Shown here: positions 1 to 6,815 of the stretch, in pieces
Layout: every line of letters starts with the position of its first letter
Position numbering within the stretch: position 1 is the stretch's first letter
Source: Opitutaceae bacterium
GTDB taxonomy: Bacteria; Verrucomicrobiota; Verrucomicrobiia; Opitutales; Opitutaceae
Reading direction: 5' to 3'
NCBI GenBank assembly: GCA_025352845.1
Contig: JANXSC010000465.1
Span: 1-8,785, forward strand
DNA length: 8,785 nucleotides
The notes under the pieces: model-generated
What the model was told of the DNA's origin: nothing
Database searches by the model: none
The model's input: only the letters and a program-made list of their open reading frames with translations
Program-made: the position numbers and the translations under genes

Positions 1-956
1 AGATGGTCGAGGTCGCCCGCCAGCAGCTGGCCGCCGGTGCCAGGGGCCTCACGTGCGCGAAGGTGGGCGAGGCCGAGGCGATGCTGCCCTCGGGCGTGCA
101 GGAGATCTTCATCGCGAACTCGCTGGTCGGCCGCGGTCTGGCCCCGCGTCTGGCCGCGCTCGCTGAGCGCCTCACCGACCTGCGCGTGGCGCTCACCAGC
201 GACGCGCATTTCGACGCCCTCGCCGACCTGGCCGCCGCTACGGGCCGCCGGCTCGGCGTCATGCTCGCGGTCGACACCGGCCTCGGCCGAGAGGGCGTGC
301 GATCCGACGAAGCCGCCGGGCGCCTCGCAGCCCGCCTCGCGCGCCACCCGCATCTGGAACTGAAGGGCCTCTATTGCCACGAGGGGCATTTCTACGGCAT
401 CCCGCGGGACCAGGTGCCGGCCGCCTTGGAGACGATGATCGAGCGCCTGCACCGCGTCCGCCTCGCCATCGACCCCGCACTTGCGATCTGGCCCGGCTGC
501 AGCGTCACCGCGCGGCTGGCCACGCAGATCAGCCGCGGACGCGTCCAGGCCGTGCGCCCGGGCTCTTACATGTTCGGCGACCTTTCGCTCTGCCGGACCA
601 CCGGCGTGATGGCGCCACAGGATGTCGCCGTGCACGTGCTCGCGACCGTGGTGGACCGGCCCGAGCCGGGCCTGGCCCTGATCGACGCCGGCTCCAAGAC
701 CTTTTCCTCTGACCGCACCCCGGACAACGTCTTCGGCGCCACCGCGGACGGCCGCGACCTGAACGTCATGCGCGTAAACGAGGAGCATGGCTATGTGAGC
801 GGGGCGGACGTGGACGCGCTGCGCGTCGGCGACCGCGTCGCGTTCGTGCCGGCCCATATCTGCACCGTCATCAATCTCACGAATGAAGTAACCGTCACCG
901 AGGGGACCACGATCACCGGCCGTTGGACGGTCGAGGCCCGTGGACGCACGCAATAA
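1..956 (+). CDS. DSD1-family PLP enzyme (D-threonine aldolase / D-serine dehydratase-like), 5'-truncated
   Basis: Fold-type III PLP enzyme of the alanine-racemase-N superfamily, related to D-threonine aldolase, D-3-hydroxyaspartate aldolase and eukaryotic-type D-serine dehydratase. These cleave or dehydrate D-beta-hydroxy amino acids in the cytoplasm, using PLP and a divalent metal. Counting the first visible Met (base 3) as residue 1, the family landmarks are RPGSYMFGD (185-193), IDAGSKTFSSD (227-237), EEHG (260-263) and PAHICTVINL (283-292). H285 and C287 match the metal-binding His-x-Cys pair. Members usually have about 360-390 residues. Here 317 are visible, and the N-terminal RPHxKTHK-type segment with the PLP lysine lies upstream of the window, so the Met at base 3 is almost certainly internal. 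The TAA at 954-956 is followed 20 bases later by the first permease. Family membership is firm; aldolase versus dehydratase cannot be decided here. Confidence 0.88.
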   Translation, partial: MVEVARQQLAAGARGLTCAKVGEAEAMLPSGVQEIFIANSLVGRGLAPRLAALAERLTDLRVALTSDAHFDALADLAAATGRRLGVMLAVDTGLGREGVRSDEAAGRLAARLARHPHLELKGLYCHEGHFYGIPRDQVPAALETMIERLHRVRLAIDPALAIWPGCSVTARLATQISRGRVQAVRPGSYMFGDLSLCRTTGVMAPQDVAVHVLATVVDRPEPGLALIDAGSKTFSSDRTPDNVFGATADGRDLNVMRVNEEHGYVSGADVDALRVGDRVAFVPAHICTVINLTNEVTVTEGTTITGRWTVEARGRTQ

Positions 957-976
957 CCGCCCCCCACAACCACCTC

Positions 977-2215
977 ATGGTCCTCGATTCCAAACTACCA
1001 GCCCGCGCGTGGCTGGTCGTCGGCCTACTTTGGGCAGTCGGCCTCCTCAACTATCTCGACCGGGTCATCGTCACCACCATGCGCGGCTCGCTGGTGGAGG
1101 CGATCCCGATGACCGACGCCCAGTTCGGGCTCCTCACCTCGGTCTTTCTGTGGATCTACGGCGTGCTGAGCCCCTTCGCCGGGTTTCTCGCCGACCGTTT
1201 CAACCGTTCCCGCGTCATCCTCATCAGCCTGTTCGCGTGGTCGGTGATCACGTGGTTCACGGCGCATGCCACGACTTTCAACGAGCTGCTCATCACGCGG
1301 GCGCTGATGGGCGTAAGCGAGGCGTGCTACATTCCCGCGGCCCTCGCTCTGATCGCAGACTACCACCGCGGCACCACGCGCTCGCTCGCCACGGGTGTCC
1401 ACATGAGCGGCATCATGGTCGGCTCCGGTCTGGGTGGCCTTGGTGGCTGGATCGCCGAGCACCACGGCTGGAGCCACGCTTTCACGATCTTCGGCGGCGT
1501 CGGCATCGTCTACACGATCATCGTCGCCCTGCTGCTGCGGGACCGCCCGGCTCACCCAGTCGCGGCCGGCCAGCCCGTCCCGGCGGCGCCCCCCCCTGTC
1601 AACCTGCTCGCGGCGCTGCGCAGCCTCTTCTCCCAGCGTGCCTTCATTTTCGCCCTCGCCTACTGGGGCCTGCTAGGGCTCGCCGGGTGGGCGGTGGTCG
1701 GCTGGATGCCGACCTACCTCAACGAGCATTTCAATCTCTCGCAAAGCACCGCCGGCATGTCCGCCACGGGCTACCTTCAGGCCGCCGCGCTCGTCGGCGT
1801 CCTCTTGGGCGGCTGGTGGGCCGACCGCTGGAGCAAGGTCAACGAACGCGCCCGAATCTACGTCCCACTGATCGGCGTCCTCGCAGCCGCCCCCGGCATC
1901 CTCCTTGCCTCAAGCATCGACTGGCTGCCCCTCGCCATCCTCGGCCTCATCTGCTTCGGACTCGCGAAGGCGTTCTCCGACTCGAACATGATGCCGATCC
2001 TCTGCACGGTGACGGACTCGCGCTACCGCGCCACCGGCTATGGCGTGCTGAACCTTTTCTCCTGCGTCATCGGCGGCCTGACGATCTACGCCGGCGGCGT
2101 CCTCCGCGACGCGCAGGTCGACGTAAGCCATGTCTTCCAATTCGCCGCCGCGAGCATGCTGGTCTGCGCGGCCCTGCTCTTCTCCATCCGCCCCACCGTC
2201 CCAGCCGAACGCTAA
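977..2215 (+). CDS. MFS permease, first copy of a tandem pair (ACS-like organic anion transporter)
   Basis: Inner-membrane secondary transporter of the major facilitator superfamily, 412 residues, with hydrophobic segments consistent with 12 helices. TM1 ends in NYLDR (25-29), as in the anion:cation symporter group. Motif A lies between TM2 and TM3 as GFLADRFNRSR (69-79). TM4 carries RALMGVSEACYIPA (108-121) with R108 and E115. A glycine-rich TM5 (VGSGLGGLGGW, 148-158) precedes the Pro/Ala-rich central loop (about 190-210), and a motif-A echo, GGWWADRW, follows TM8 (278-285). The ATG at 977 was chosen because it leaves a normal short N-terminus ahead of TM1; an in-frame TTG at 923 would overlap the preceding gene and add an uncharacteristic polar leader. 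No Shine-Dalgarno motif is visible. The substrate is unknown; ACS relatives carry sugar acids and other organic anions, and the neighbours suggest an amino- or amide-bearing compound. Confidence 0.9.
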   Translation: MVLDSKLPARAWLVVGLLWAVGLLNYLDRVIVTTMRGSLVEAIPMTDAQFGLLTSVFLWIYGVLSPFAGFLADRFNRSRVILISLFAWSVITWFTAHATTFNELLITRALMGVSEACYIPAALALIADYHRGTTRSLATGVHMSGIMVGSGLGGLGGWIAEHHGWSHAFTIFGGVGIVYTIIVALLLRDRPAHPVAAGQPVPAAPPPVNLLAALRSLFSQRAFIFALAYWGLLGLAGWAVVGWMPTYLNEHFNLSQSTAGMSATGYLQAAALVGVLLGGWWADRWSKVNERARIYVPLIGVLAAAPGILLASSIDWLPLAILGLICFGLAKAFSDSNMMPILCTVTDSRYRATGYGVLNLFSCVIGGLTIYAGGVLRDAQVDVSHVFQFAAASMLVCAALLFSIRPTVPAER

Positions 2216-2228
2216 CCCCGGTATTCAC

Positions 2229-3473
2229 ATGACCCTTTTCGCCGACAACCTCATGCGCCGGGCGTGGCTGATGGTGGGACTGCTGTGGTTCGTCGCGTTC
2301 CTGAACTACCTGGACCGGATGATCCTCATCACGATGCGCTCTTCGATCAAGGAGGCCATCCCGATGACCGATGCCCAGTTCGGGCTGTTGACGACGGTCT
2401 TTTTGGTCGCCTACGGCCTGCTGAGTCCCCTCGGAGGATTCATCGCCGACAAGTTCAACCGCAGCCGTATCATCGTCTTCTCGCTCTTCGCTTGGTCGGC
2501 GACCACATGGCTCACGGCGCACGCGACTAGTTACGGCGAGCTGCTGTTCTACCGCGGCCTCATGGGCATCAGCGAGGCCTGCTATTTTCCCGCCGCCGGC
2601 GCCCTGCTGATGGACTACCACCGCAATAACACTCGCTCGCTCGCCAACGGCATCCACCTCAGCGGCGTCATGGTCGGCTCCGGCCTCGGCGGCCTCGGCG
2701 GCTGGATCGCCGACCGCCACGAATGGACCTTCGTCTTCCAACTCTTCGGCATGATTGGCATCATCTACTCCGGTGTCCTGCTTTTTCTCCTGAAGGACCG
2801 GCCCAAGGAAACCGCAGCCCCCGGCGAGCCCGCCCCGGCCATCCCCGTGCTCAAGCTCGGCGAGGCCATGGTCAGTATCTTCAGCCGGCGGGCTTACATA
2901 CTGGCGCTCATCTTCTGGGGTCTGCTCGGCGTCGCCAGCTGGTCGTTCTCGGGGTGGCTGCCGGCCTACCTGCAGGAACAATTCCACATGAGCCAAGGCC
3001 GCGCCGGGCTCACCGCCTTGGGCTACATCTATTCCGCCAGCCTCATCGGCATGGTCGCGGGCGGCTACTTCGCCGACCGTTGGACGAAGGTGAACCCGCG
3101 CGGCCGGATCTATGTCGGCGTGATCGGTGTCCTCGTGGCCATCCCGGGCGTCTTGCTCGTGGGTAACTCCGGCGTCCTCCCGCTCGTGCTGCTCGGCATG
3201 GTGATCTACGGCTTCACCCGTCCGTTCCCCGATGCCAGCATGGTGCCACTGCTCTGCCAGATCATCGACCGGCGCTACCTCGCGACCGGCATGGGCGTGC
3301 TCAACATGTTCGCCGTGTTAGTCGGCGGCGCTTCCATCTATGTCGGTGGCGTGGTGCGCGACGCGCACATCAACATCACCACCATGTTCAACTTCGGCGC
3401 CCTCGGGCTGCTCATCTGCGCCATTCTCCTCTGGGCGATCAAACCCCGCCCTCTCCCCACCTCCGAAATATGA
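2229..3473 (+). CDS. MFS permease, second copy of the tandem pair
   Basis: A 414-residue, 12-helix MFS transporter, clearly paralogous to the preceding gene. Shared landmarks are NYLDR (26-30), motif A GFIADKFNRSR (70-80), YRGLMGISEACYFPAA in TM4 (108-123), the glycine-rich TM5 segment VGSGLGGLGGW (149-159) and GGYFADRW after TM8 (278-285). Over the first 69 alignable residues (from AWL in TM1 to the end of motif A) I count 51 identities. The copies diverge more in the central loop and C-terminal half. The ATG at 2229 sits 13 bases after the previous stop and gives an N-terminus matching the first copy; the same frame stays open back to 2130, inside the upstream gene. The TGA at 3471-3473 overlaps the next start (ATGA), implying translational coupling. 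Two retained copies suggest two related substrates or different affinities, but the substrate is unknown. Confidence 0.9.
   Translation: MTLFADNLMRRAWLMVGLLWFVAFLNYLDRMILITMRSSIKEAIPMTDAQFGLLTTVFLVAYGLLSPLGGFIADKFNRSRIIVFSLFAWSATTWLTAHATSYGELLFYRGLMGISEACYFPAAGALLMDYHRNNTRSLANGIHLSGVMVGSGLGGLGGWIADRHEWTFVFQLFGMIGIIYSGVLLFLLKDRPKETAAPGEPAPAIPVLKLGEAMVSIFSRRAYILALIFWGLLGVASWSFSGWLPAYLQEQFHMSQGRAGLTALGYIYSASLIGMVAGGYFADRWTKVNPRGRIYVGVIGVLVAIPGVLLVGNSGVLPLVLLGMVIYGFTRPFPDASMVPLLCQIIDRRYLATGMGVLNMFAVLVGGASIYVGGVVRDAHINITTMFNFGALGLLICAILLWAIKPRPLPTSEI
3470..3473 (+). other. ATGA stop/start overlap (permease 2 to fusion enzyme)
   Basis: The ATG of the fusion gene (3470-3472) shares bases with the TGA of the second permease (3471-3473). 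The preceding bases (ctccgaaat) contain no Shine-Dalgarno motif, so the fusion gene probably depends on ribosomes terminating on the permease message. Confidence 0.85.
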
Positions 3474-5806
3474 AATTCGTCACCGCCCTTACCCCCCGTG
3501 ACCAACAGATCGCCGCTCAGCGGCTGTCCGGCTTCCTACCGGGCGAAGTTTACGACATCCACGCCCACCCCTATAACGCCGAACATTTCGCCCCCGGCAC
3601 CTGGGCCACCCTGGCCGAGCATCCCCTGCAGGGCTGCCGCGAGCATCGCGCCGCGCTCCAACGCTACATGCCGGTGCAGACCCTGCACGGGCTCTACTTC
3701 GGTATGCCGCACAAGACGGCCGACCGCCCCGCCCTCAACGCCTGGCTCGCCGACGAAGTGAAGATCCACGGCACGCCTCTCAGCCGCGGACTCATGCTTG
3801 TTTCCGCCGCCGATGATCCCGCGATGGTCGCCGCCGCTCTGCGCAGCGGCCGCTTCTGCGGCATCAAGGTCTACCACTGCTACGCGAGCCGCCCCGACAC
3901 CATGAACGCCCACCTTGCGGAATATGCTCCGGATTGGATGTGGGAGATCCTCCACGAGGTGCGCGGCGTCCTTCTCCTGCACATCGTGCGCGACGGCGCC
4001 ATCGAGGACCCGTCCAACCAGCAGGAGGTGCGTCGCCTCTGCCGGGCCTACCCGAACATGCGCCTGATCTTGGCGCACATCGCACGCAGCTTCAATTACC
4101 GCAACGCCCGCCGCGGCCTCAACACCATGGCCGACCTCGACAACGTGGTCGTCGACACCTCGGCGGTCTGCGAGTCCGAGGCCTTCCGCGCCGCCCTCAA
4201 GGTCCTCGGACCCCGGCGTGTCCTGTGGGGCTCCGATTTCGCCGTTTGCGAGGTGCGCGGGCGCTGCATCAGCACGGGCGATCTCTTTTTTTGGCTCCAT
4301 CCCGAGTTGCTCCGCAACGACTACACCGCTCCGACCAAGAGCGACATGACGCTCGTCGGCATTGAATCGCTCATGTGCCTCCGCGAGGCGTGCGAGGACA
4401 CCGGCCTGACCCAGGGCGATCTCAACGATATCTTCTGCGCAAACGCCAAGCGGCTGCTCGCGCCCCATCTTGGCGAGGCGCCGGCTCCCGCCCCGCAGAC
4501 CGGTCCCGAGCTCTGGCAGCACGCCCGCACCGTCATCTCCGGCGGCACCGGCCTCCTCTCTAAACGCGCCGAGATGTTTGATGCCAAGACCTGGCCCGCC
4601 TATTTCTCCCGCTGCCACGGCAGCGACGTATGGGACCTGAACGACCGCCGCTACGTGGACTGCGCCGGCGGCGTCGGCGCGATCCTCCTCGGCTACGCGG
4701 ACCCCGATATCACCGCGGCGGTGACGCGCCGCCTCTCCCTCGGCACCTATTGCTCCCTCGTCAGCCCGCAGGAGGTCGAGCTCGCCGACAAGCTGCTCGC
4801 CCTGCACCCGTGGGCCGGCAAGGTCCGCTATGCGCGCGGCGGCGGTGACGCGATGACGATGAGCGTCCGCATCGCCCGCGCCGCCACCGGCCGCAGCGGC
4901 GTCGCCTTCTGCGGCTACCACGGCTGGCACGACTGGTATCTCGCGGCCAACCTCGGCGAGACCGATGCGCTCAACGGCCACCTCCTGCCCGGCCTCCAGC
5001 CGAAGGGCGTGCCGCGCGAACTGAAAGGCACGGCCGTGCCGTTTAAATATAACGACTTGGCCTCCTTCGAAACGGCGCTCGCCCAACTGGGCGACAACCT
5101 GGCCTGCGTGGTCATGGAGCCCATGCGCTCGCAGCTGCCCCAGGATGGTTTCGTCGCCAAGGTCGCCGCCCGCTGCCGCGCGGCCGGCGGCGTGTTCATC
5201 GTCGACGAAGTGACGAGCGGCCTGCGCTATGGTCACCCTGGCGCGCTCACGCGCCTCGGCGTGGAACCCGACGTGGTCGTCTACGCCAAGGCGATGAGCA
5301 ACGGCTTCCCCTTCGGCGCCGTGGTGGGTCGCGAGCCCATCATGCAGGCCGCCGATGGCAGCTTCATCTCGTCCAGCTATTGGACGGACGGGGTTGGCCC
5401 GGCCGCCGCGCTCGCCGTGCTCGAAAAGGTCGAGCGCTTGGGCGTGCAAAAGATTATCTGGGACCGCGGCGAAAAGCTGCAAAACTCTCTCCGCAGTCTC
5501 GCCACCCGCCACCCGGCCTGCCGGCTCGTGGTGGGCGGCATGCCGGCGACGCCTACGATGGTCTTCGATCTCGGCGCCGACGCGCCATTGGCGCAGACGC
5601 TTTATGTGCGCAAAATGCGGGAGCGCGGCTTCCTCGTCGCCACCTATTATTACATCATGCTCGCGCATGACGACGCGAGGATCGCGTCCATGCTGAGCGC
5701 GGCCGACGAGACGATGGGCGAGATCGCCACGATCATCGAGCGCGGGACCTTGGCGGAGGAATCCGGTGTGGCCCGCGGCCTGCGCGGCTTCACCCGCCTC
5801 GCCTGA
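3470..5806 (+). CDS. Bifunctional fusion: amidohydrolase-2 domain + class-III PLP aminotransferase (GSA-aminomutase-like)
   Basis: A single 778-residue reading frame with two complete enzyme domains. Residues about 20-333 form an amidohydrolase-2 TIM barrel with a full set of expected metal/catalytic positions: H31-A-H33 after strand 1, H171 (LLLHIVRD), H203 (LILAHIAR) and D256 (VLWGSDF). Relatives hydrolyse amides or lactones, or decarboxylate. An Ala/Pro-rich linker (about 335-345) leads to a class-III aminotransferase (about 346-775). It has a phosphate-loop region at GGGDAMTMS (457-465), the cofactor-stacking motif GYHGWHDW (482-489), D579 (IVDEV) for the pyridine nitrogen and K607 (YAKAMSNGFPFGA) for the PLP Schiff base. 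The closest general resemblance is glutamate-1-semialdehyde aminomutase-like enzymes, whose members also act on sugars and beta-amino acids. No signal peptide is visible, so it is cytoplasmic. The start overlaps the permease stop. Domain calls are firm; substrate is unknown. An ATG at 4574 could start the second domain internally, but would remove its N-terminal arm. Confidence 0.9.
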   Translation: MKFVTALTPRDQQIAAQRLSGFLPGEVYDIHAHPYNAEHFAPGTWATLAEHPLQGCREHRAALQRYMPVQTLHGLYFGMPHKTADRPALNAWLADEVKIHGTPLSRGLMLVSAADDPAMVAAALRSGRFCGIKVYHCYASRPDTMNAHLAEYAPDWMWEILHEVRGVLLLHIVRDGAIEDPSNQQEVRRLCRAYPNMRLILAHIARSFNYRNARRGLNTMADLDNVVVDTSAVCESEAFRAALKVLGPRRVLWGSDFAVCEVRGRCISTGDLFFWLHPELLRNDYTAPTKSDMTLVGIESLMCLREACEDTGLTQGDLNDIFCANAKRLLAPHLGEAPAPAPQTGPELWQHARTVISGGTGLLSKRAEMFDAKTWPAYFSRCHGSDVWDLNDRRYVDCAGGVGAILLGYADPDITAAVTRRLSLGTYCSLVSPQEVELADKLLALHPWAGKVRYARGGGDAMTMSVRIARAATGRSGVAFCGYHGWHDWYLAANLGETDALNGHLLPGLQPKGVPRELKGTAVPFKYNDLASFETALAQLGDNLACVVMEPMRSQLPQDGFVAKVAARCRAAGGVFIVDEVTSGLRYGHPGALTRLGVEPDVVVYAKAMSNGFPFGAVVGREPIMQAADGSFISSSYWTDGVGPAAALAVLEKVERLGVQKIIWDRGEKLQNSLRSLATRHPACRLVVGGMPATPTMVFDLGADAPLAQTLYVRKMRERGFLVATYYYIMLAHDDARIASMLSAADETMGEIATIIERGTLAEESGVARGLRGFTRLA

Positions 5807-5828
5807 CCAGCCCGCAACCTTTCCCGCC

Positions 5829-6815
5829 ATGTTCCCGCTCCGCGCCCTGCCCTTTACCCAGACCGCACCGACCCGGCTGCAGCCGCAACCGGGCTGGGCG
5901 CAGCTGCCCGGCATTACGCTCGACCGCGTGGTCGGGGTCGCCCTCGACTCGTGTGGCCGCCTCTACGTCGCCCACCGGGGCAACCACCCTCTGCTCCGCC
6001 TCCACCCCGACGGCACACTCGATGCCGCGATCGGCGCGGAACACCACCAGAAGAAGATGGCCTACGACCTGCGCGGGCCGGTCCCGATTCCCATCGCCGA
6101 GCGCATCTGGCTGCACGGCCTGCACGTCGACCCGTGGGACAACATCTGGATCACCGACGTGAGCCGGCACCTCGTGATGAAATTCTCCCCCAAGGGCAGC
6201 CTGCTGCTCACGCTGGGGGTCGACGGAGTGTCCGGCTGCGACGACCGCCACTTCTTCCAGCCCACGCACGTCTGCGTGATGCCCAGCGGGGAATTCTTCA
6301 TCACGGACGGCTACGGCAACTCGCGCATCGCGAAGTTCTCGGTGGACGGACGCTTCCTCTTCCACTGGGGCCGCCGCGGCACGGCGGACGGCGAATTCCA
6401 TACTCCCCACGTGATCACAGTCGGCCCAGACGGCCTGCTCTACATGACCGACCGCGAAAACGACCGCATCCAAGTTTTCCGGACTGACGGCAGTCATGTC
6501 GCCACCTGGCCCGACCTGCATTCCGTGGACGGACTGTATGCCGCCCCGGACGGCTTCATTTACGGCTCCGGTGGCATCGACAACGCGGTCATCCGCTTCG
6601 ACCGCACCGGCCGCACGCTGGATGTCTGGACCCTGCCCGGCGTCCTACATTATCCGCATGGCATCGCCGTGGGCCGCGACGGCTCGATCTACCTCGCGGA
6701 GACCGGGGACAACTGGCTCGTGACCGGCCGACTGCCCGCCGAACGCGAGATCTTGCCGCGCCATGGTCCGGAGGGCAGCGCCCTGAGTAAGTTTAAAGTC
6801 GTGGGCTCACCATGA
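5829..6815 (+). CDS. NHL-repeat beta-propeller, PAL-like (peptidyl-alpha-hydroxyglycine alpha-amidating lyase family)
   Basis: A 328-residue NHL-repeat propeller. From memory of the rat PAL sequence, its key positions appear in the same order here: R50 (AHRGNH; rat R533), H96 (LHGLHVD; zinc H585), Y162 (TDGYGNSR; Y654), H194 (TPHVITV; zinc H690), R209 (TDRENDRIQVF; R706) and H277 (YPHGIAV; zinc H786). PAL splits a carbinolamide, R-CO-NH-CH(OH)-COOH, into an amide and glyoxylate. Other PAL-like bacterial propellers lack assigned functions, so the reaction here is inferred. No signal peptide or membrane segment is visible, unlike secreted animal PAL. The ATG at 5829, 22 bases after the fusion gene, gives a compact N-terminus; an in-frame GTG at 5766 would overlap that gene. 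The TGA overlaps the next gene's ATG. A plain NHL binding protein or an SMP-30-type lactonase fits the motifs less well. Confidence 0.82.
   Translation: MFPLRALPFTQTAPTRLQPQPGWAQLPGITLDRVVGVALDSCGRLYVAHRGNHPLLRLHPDGTLDAAIGAEHHQKKMAYDLRGPVPIPIAERIWLHGLHVDPWDNIWITDVSRHLVMKFSPKGSLLLTLGVDGVSGCDDRHFFQPTHVCVMPSGEFFITDGYGNSRIAKFSVDGRFLFHWGRRGTADGEFHTPHVITVGPDGLLYMTDRENDRIQVFRTDGSHVATWPDLHSVDGLYAAPDGFIYGSGGIDNAVIRFDRTGRTLDVWTLPGVLHYPHGIAVGRDGSIYLAETGDNWLVTGRLPAEREILPRHGPEGSALSKFKVVGSP
6812..6815 (+). other. ATGA stop/start overlap (PAL-like to Tat hydrolase-like)
   Basis: The start codon of the exported protein (6812-6814) overlaps the TGA of the PAL-like gene (6813-6815). Upstream there is only a weak purine run (gtgggc, 6801-6806). 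This ties translation of a cytoplasmic and an exported protein together. Confidence 0.85.

Noticed and set aside
923..976. Upstream TTG start extending the first permease by 18 residues
   Set aside because: It overlaps the DSD1-like gene and adds a polar leader absent from the paralogue; the ATG at 977 gives matching N-termini for both permeases.
940..2232. 430-codon + strand frame overlapping the first permease
   Set aside because: The translation is Arg/Pro/His-rich and domain-free, as expected from an out-of-frame read of a GC-rich gene; the overlapping frame encodes an obvious 12-helix MFS protein.
2067..2996. 309-codon open frame on the - strand across the two permeases
   Set aside because: Antisense shadow: rich in Glu/Asp/Gly/Arg/His with no hydrophobic core or motif, and it spans the junction of two well-supported + strand genes.
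4455..4520. Possibility that the fusion is two genes joined by a sequencing error
   Set aside because: The frame is continuous through the linker with no compositional break, and no start with a ribosome-binding motif is visible at the boundary. The Ala/Pro-rich linker looks like a natural inter-domain spacer.
5041..5054. AT-rich patch resembling a -10 promoter element
   Set aside because: It lies inside the aminotransferase coding sequence (encoding FKYND), has no convincing -35 partner and is far from the next start.
5766..5828. Upstream GTG start extending the PAL-like gene by 21 residues
   Set aside because: It lies inside the fusion gene and adds an Ala/Pro-rich leader that is neither a convincing signal peptide nor part of the propeller; the ATG at 5829 follows the previous stop at typical spacing for this operon.
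3536..5914. 792-codon open frame on the - strand opposite the fusion enzyme
   Set aside because: It mirrors the sense gene in a GC-rich region where antisense frames rarely hit stops. Its translation is low-complexity Ala/Gly/Arg/His/Val-rich with no recognisable domain, while the + strand frame holds two intact enzyme domains.
5829..6815. SMP-30/gluconolactonase-type lactonase as the identity of the NHL propeller
   Set aside because: The PAL residue pattern (HRG, HGL-D, DGYGNSR, PH, DRENDRIQ, PHG) fits in order, and I do not see the SMP-30 metal-site pattern.
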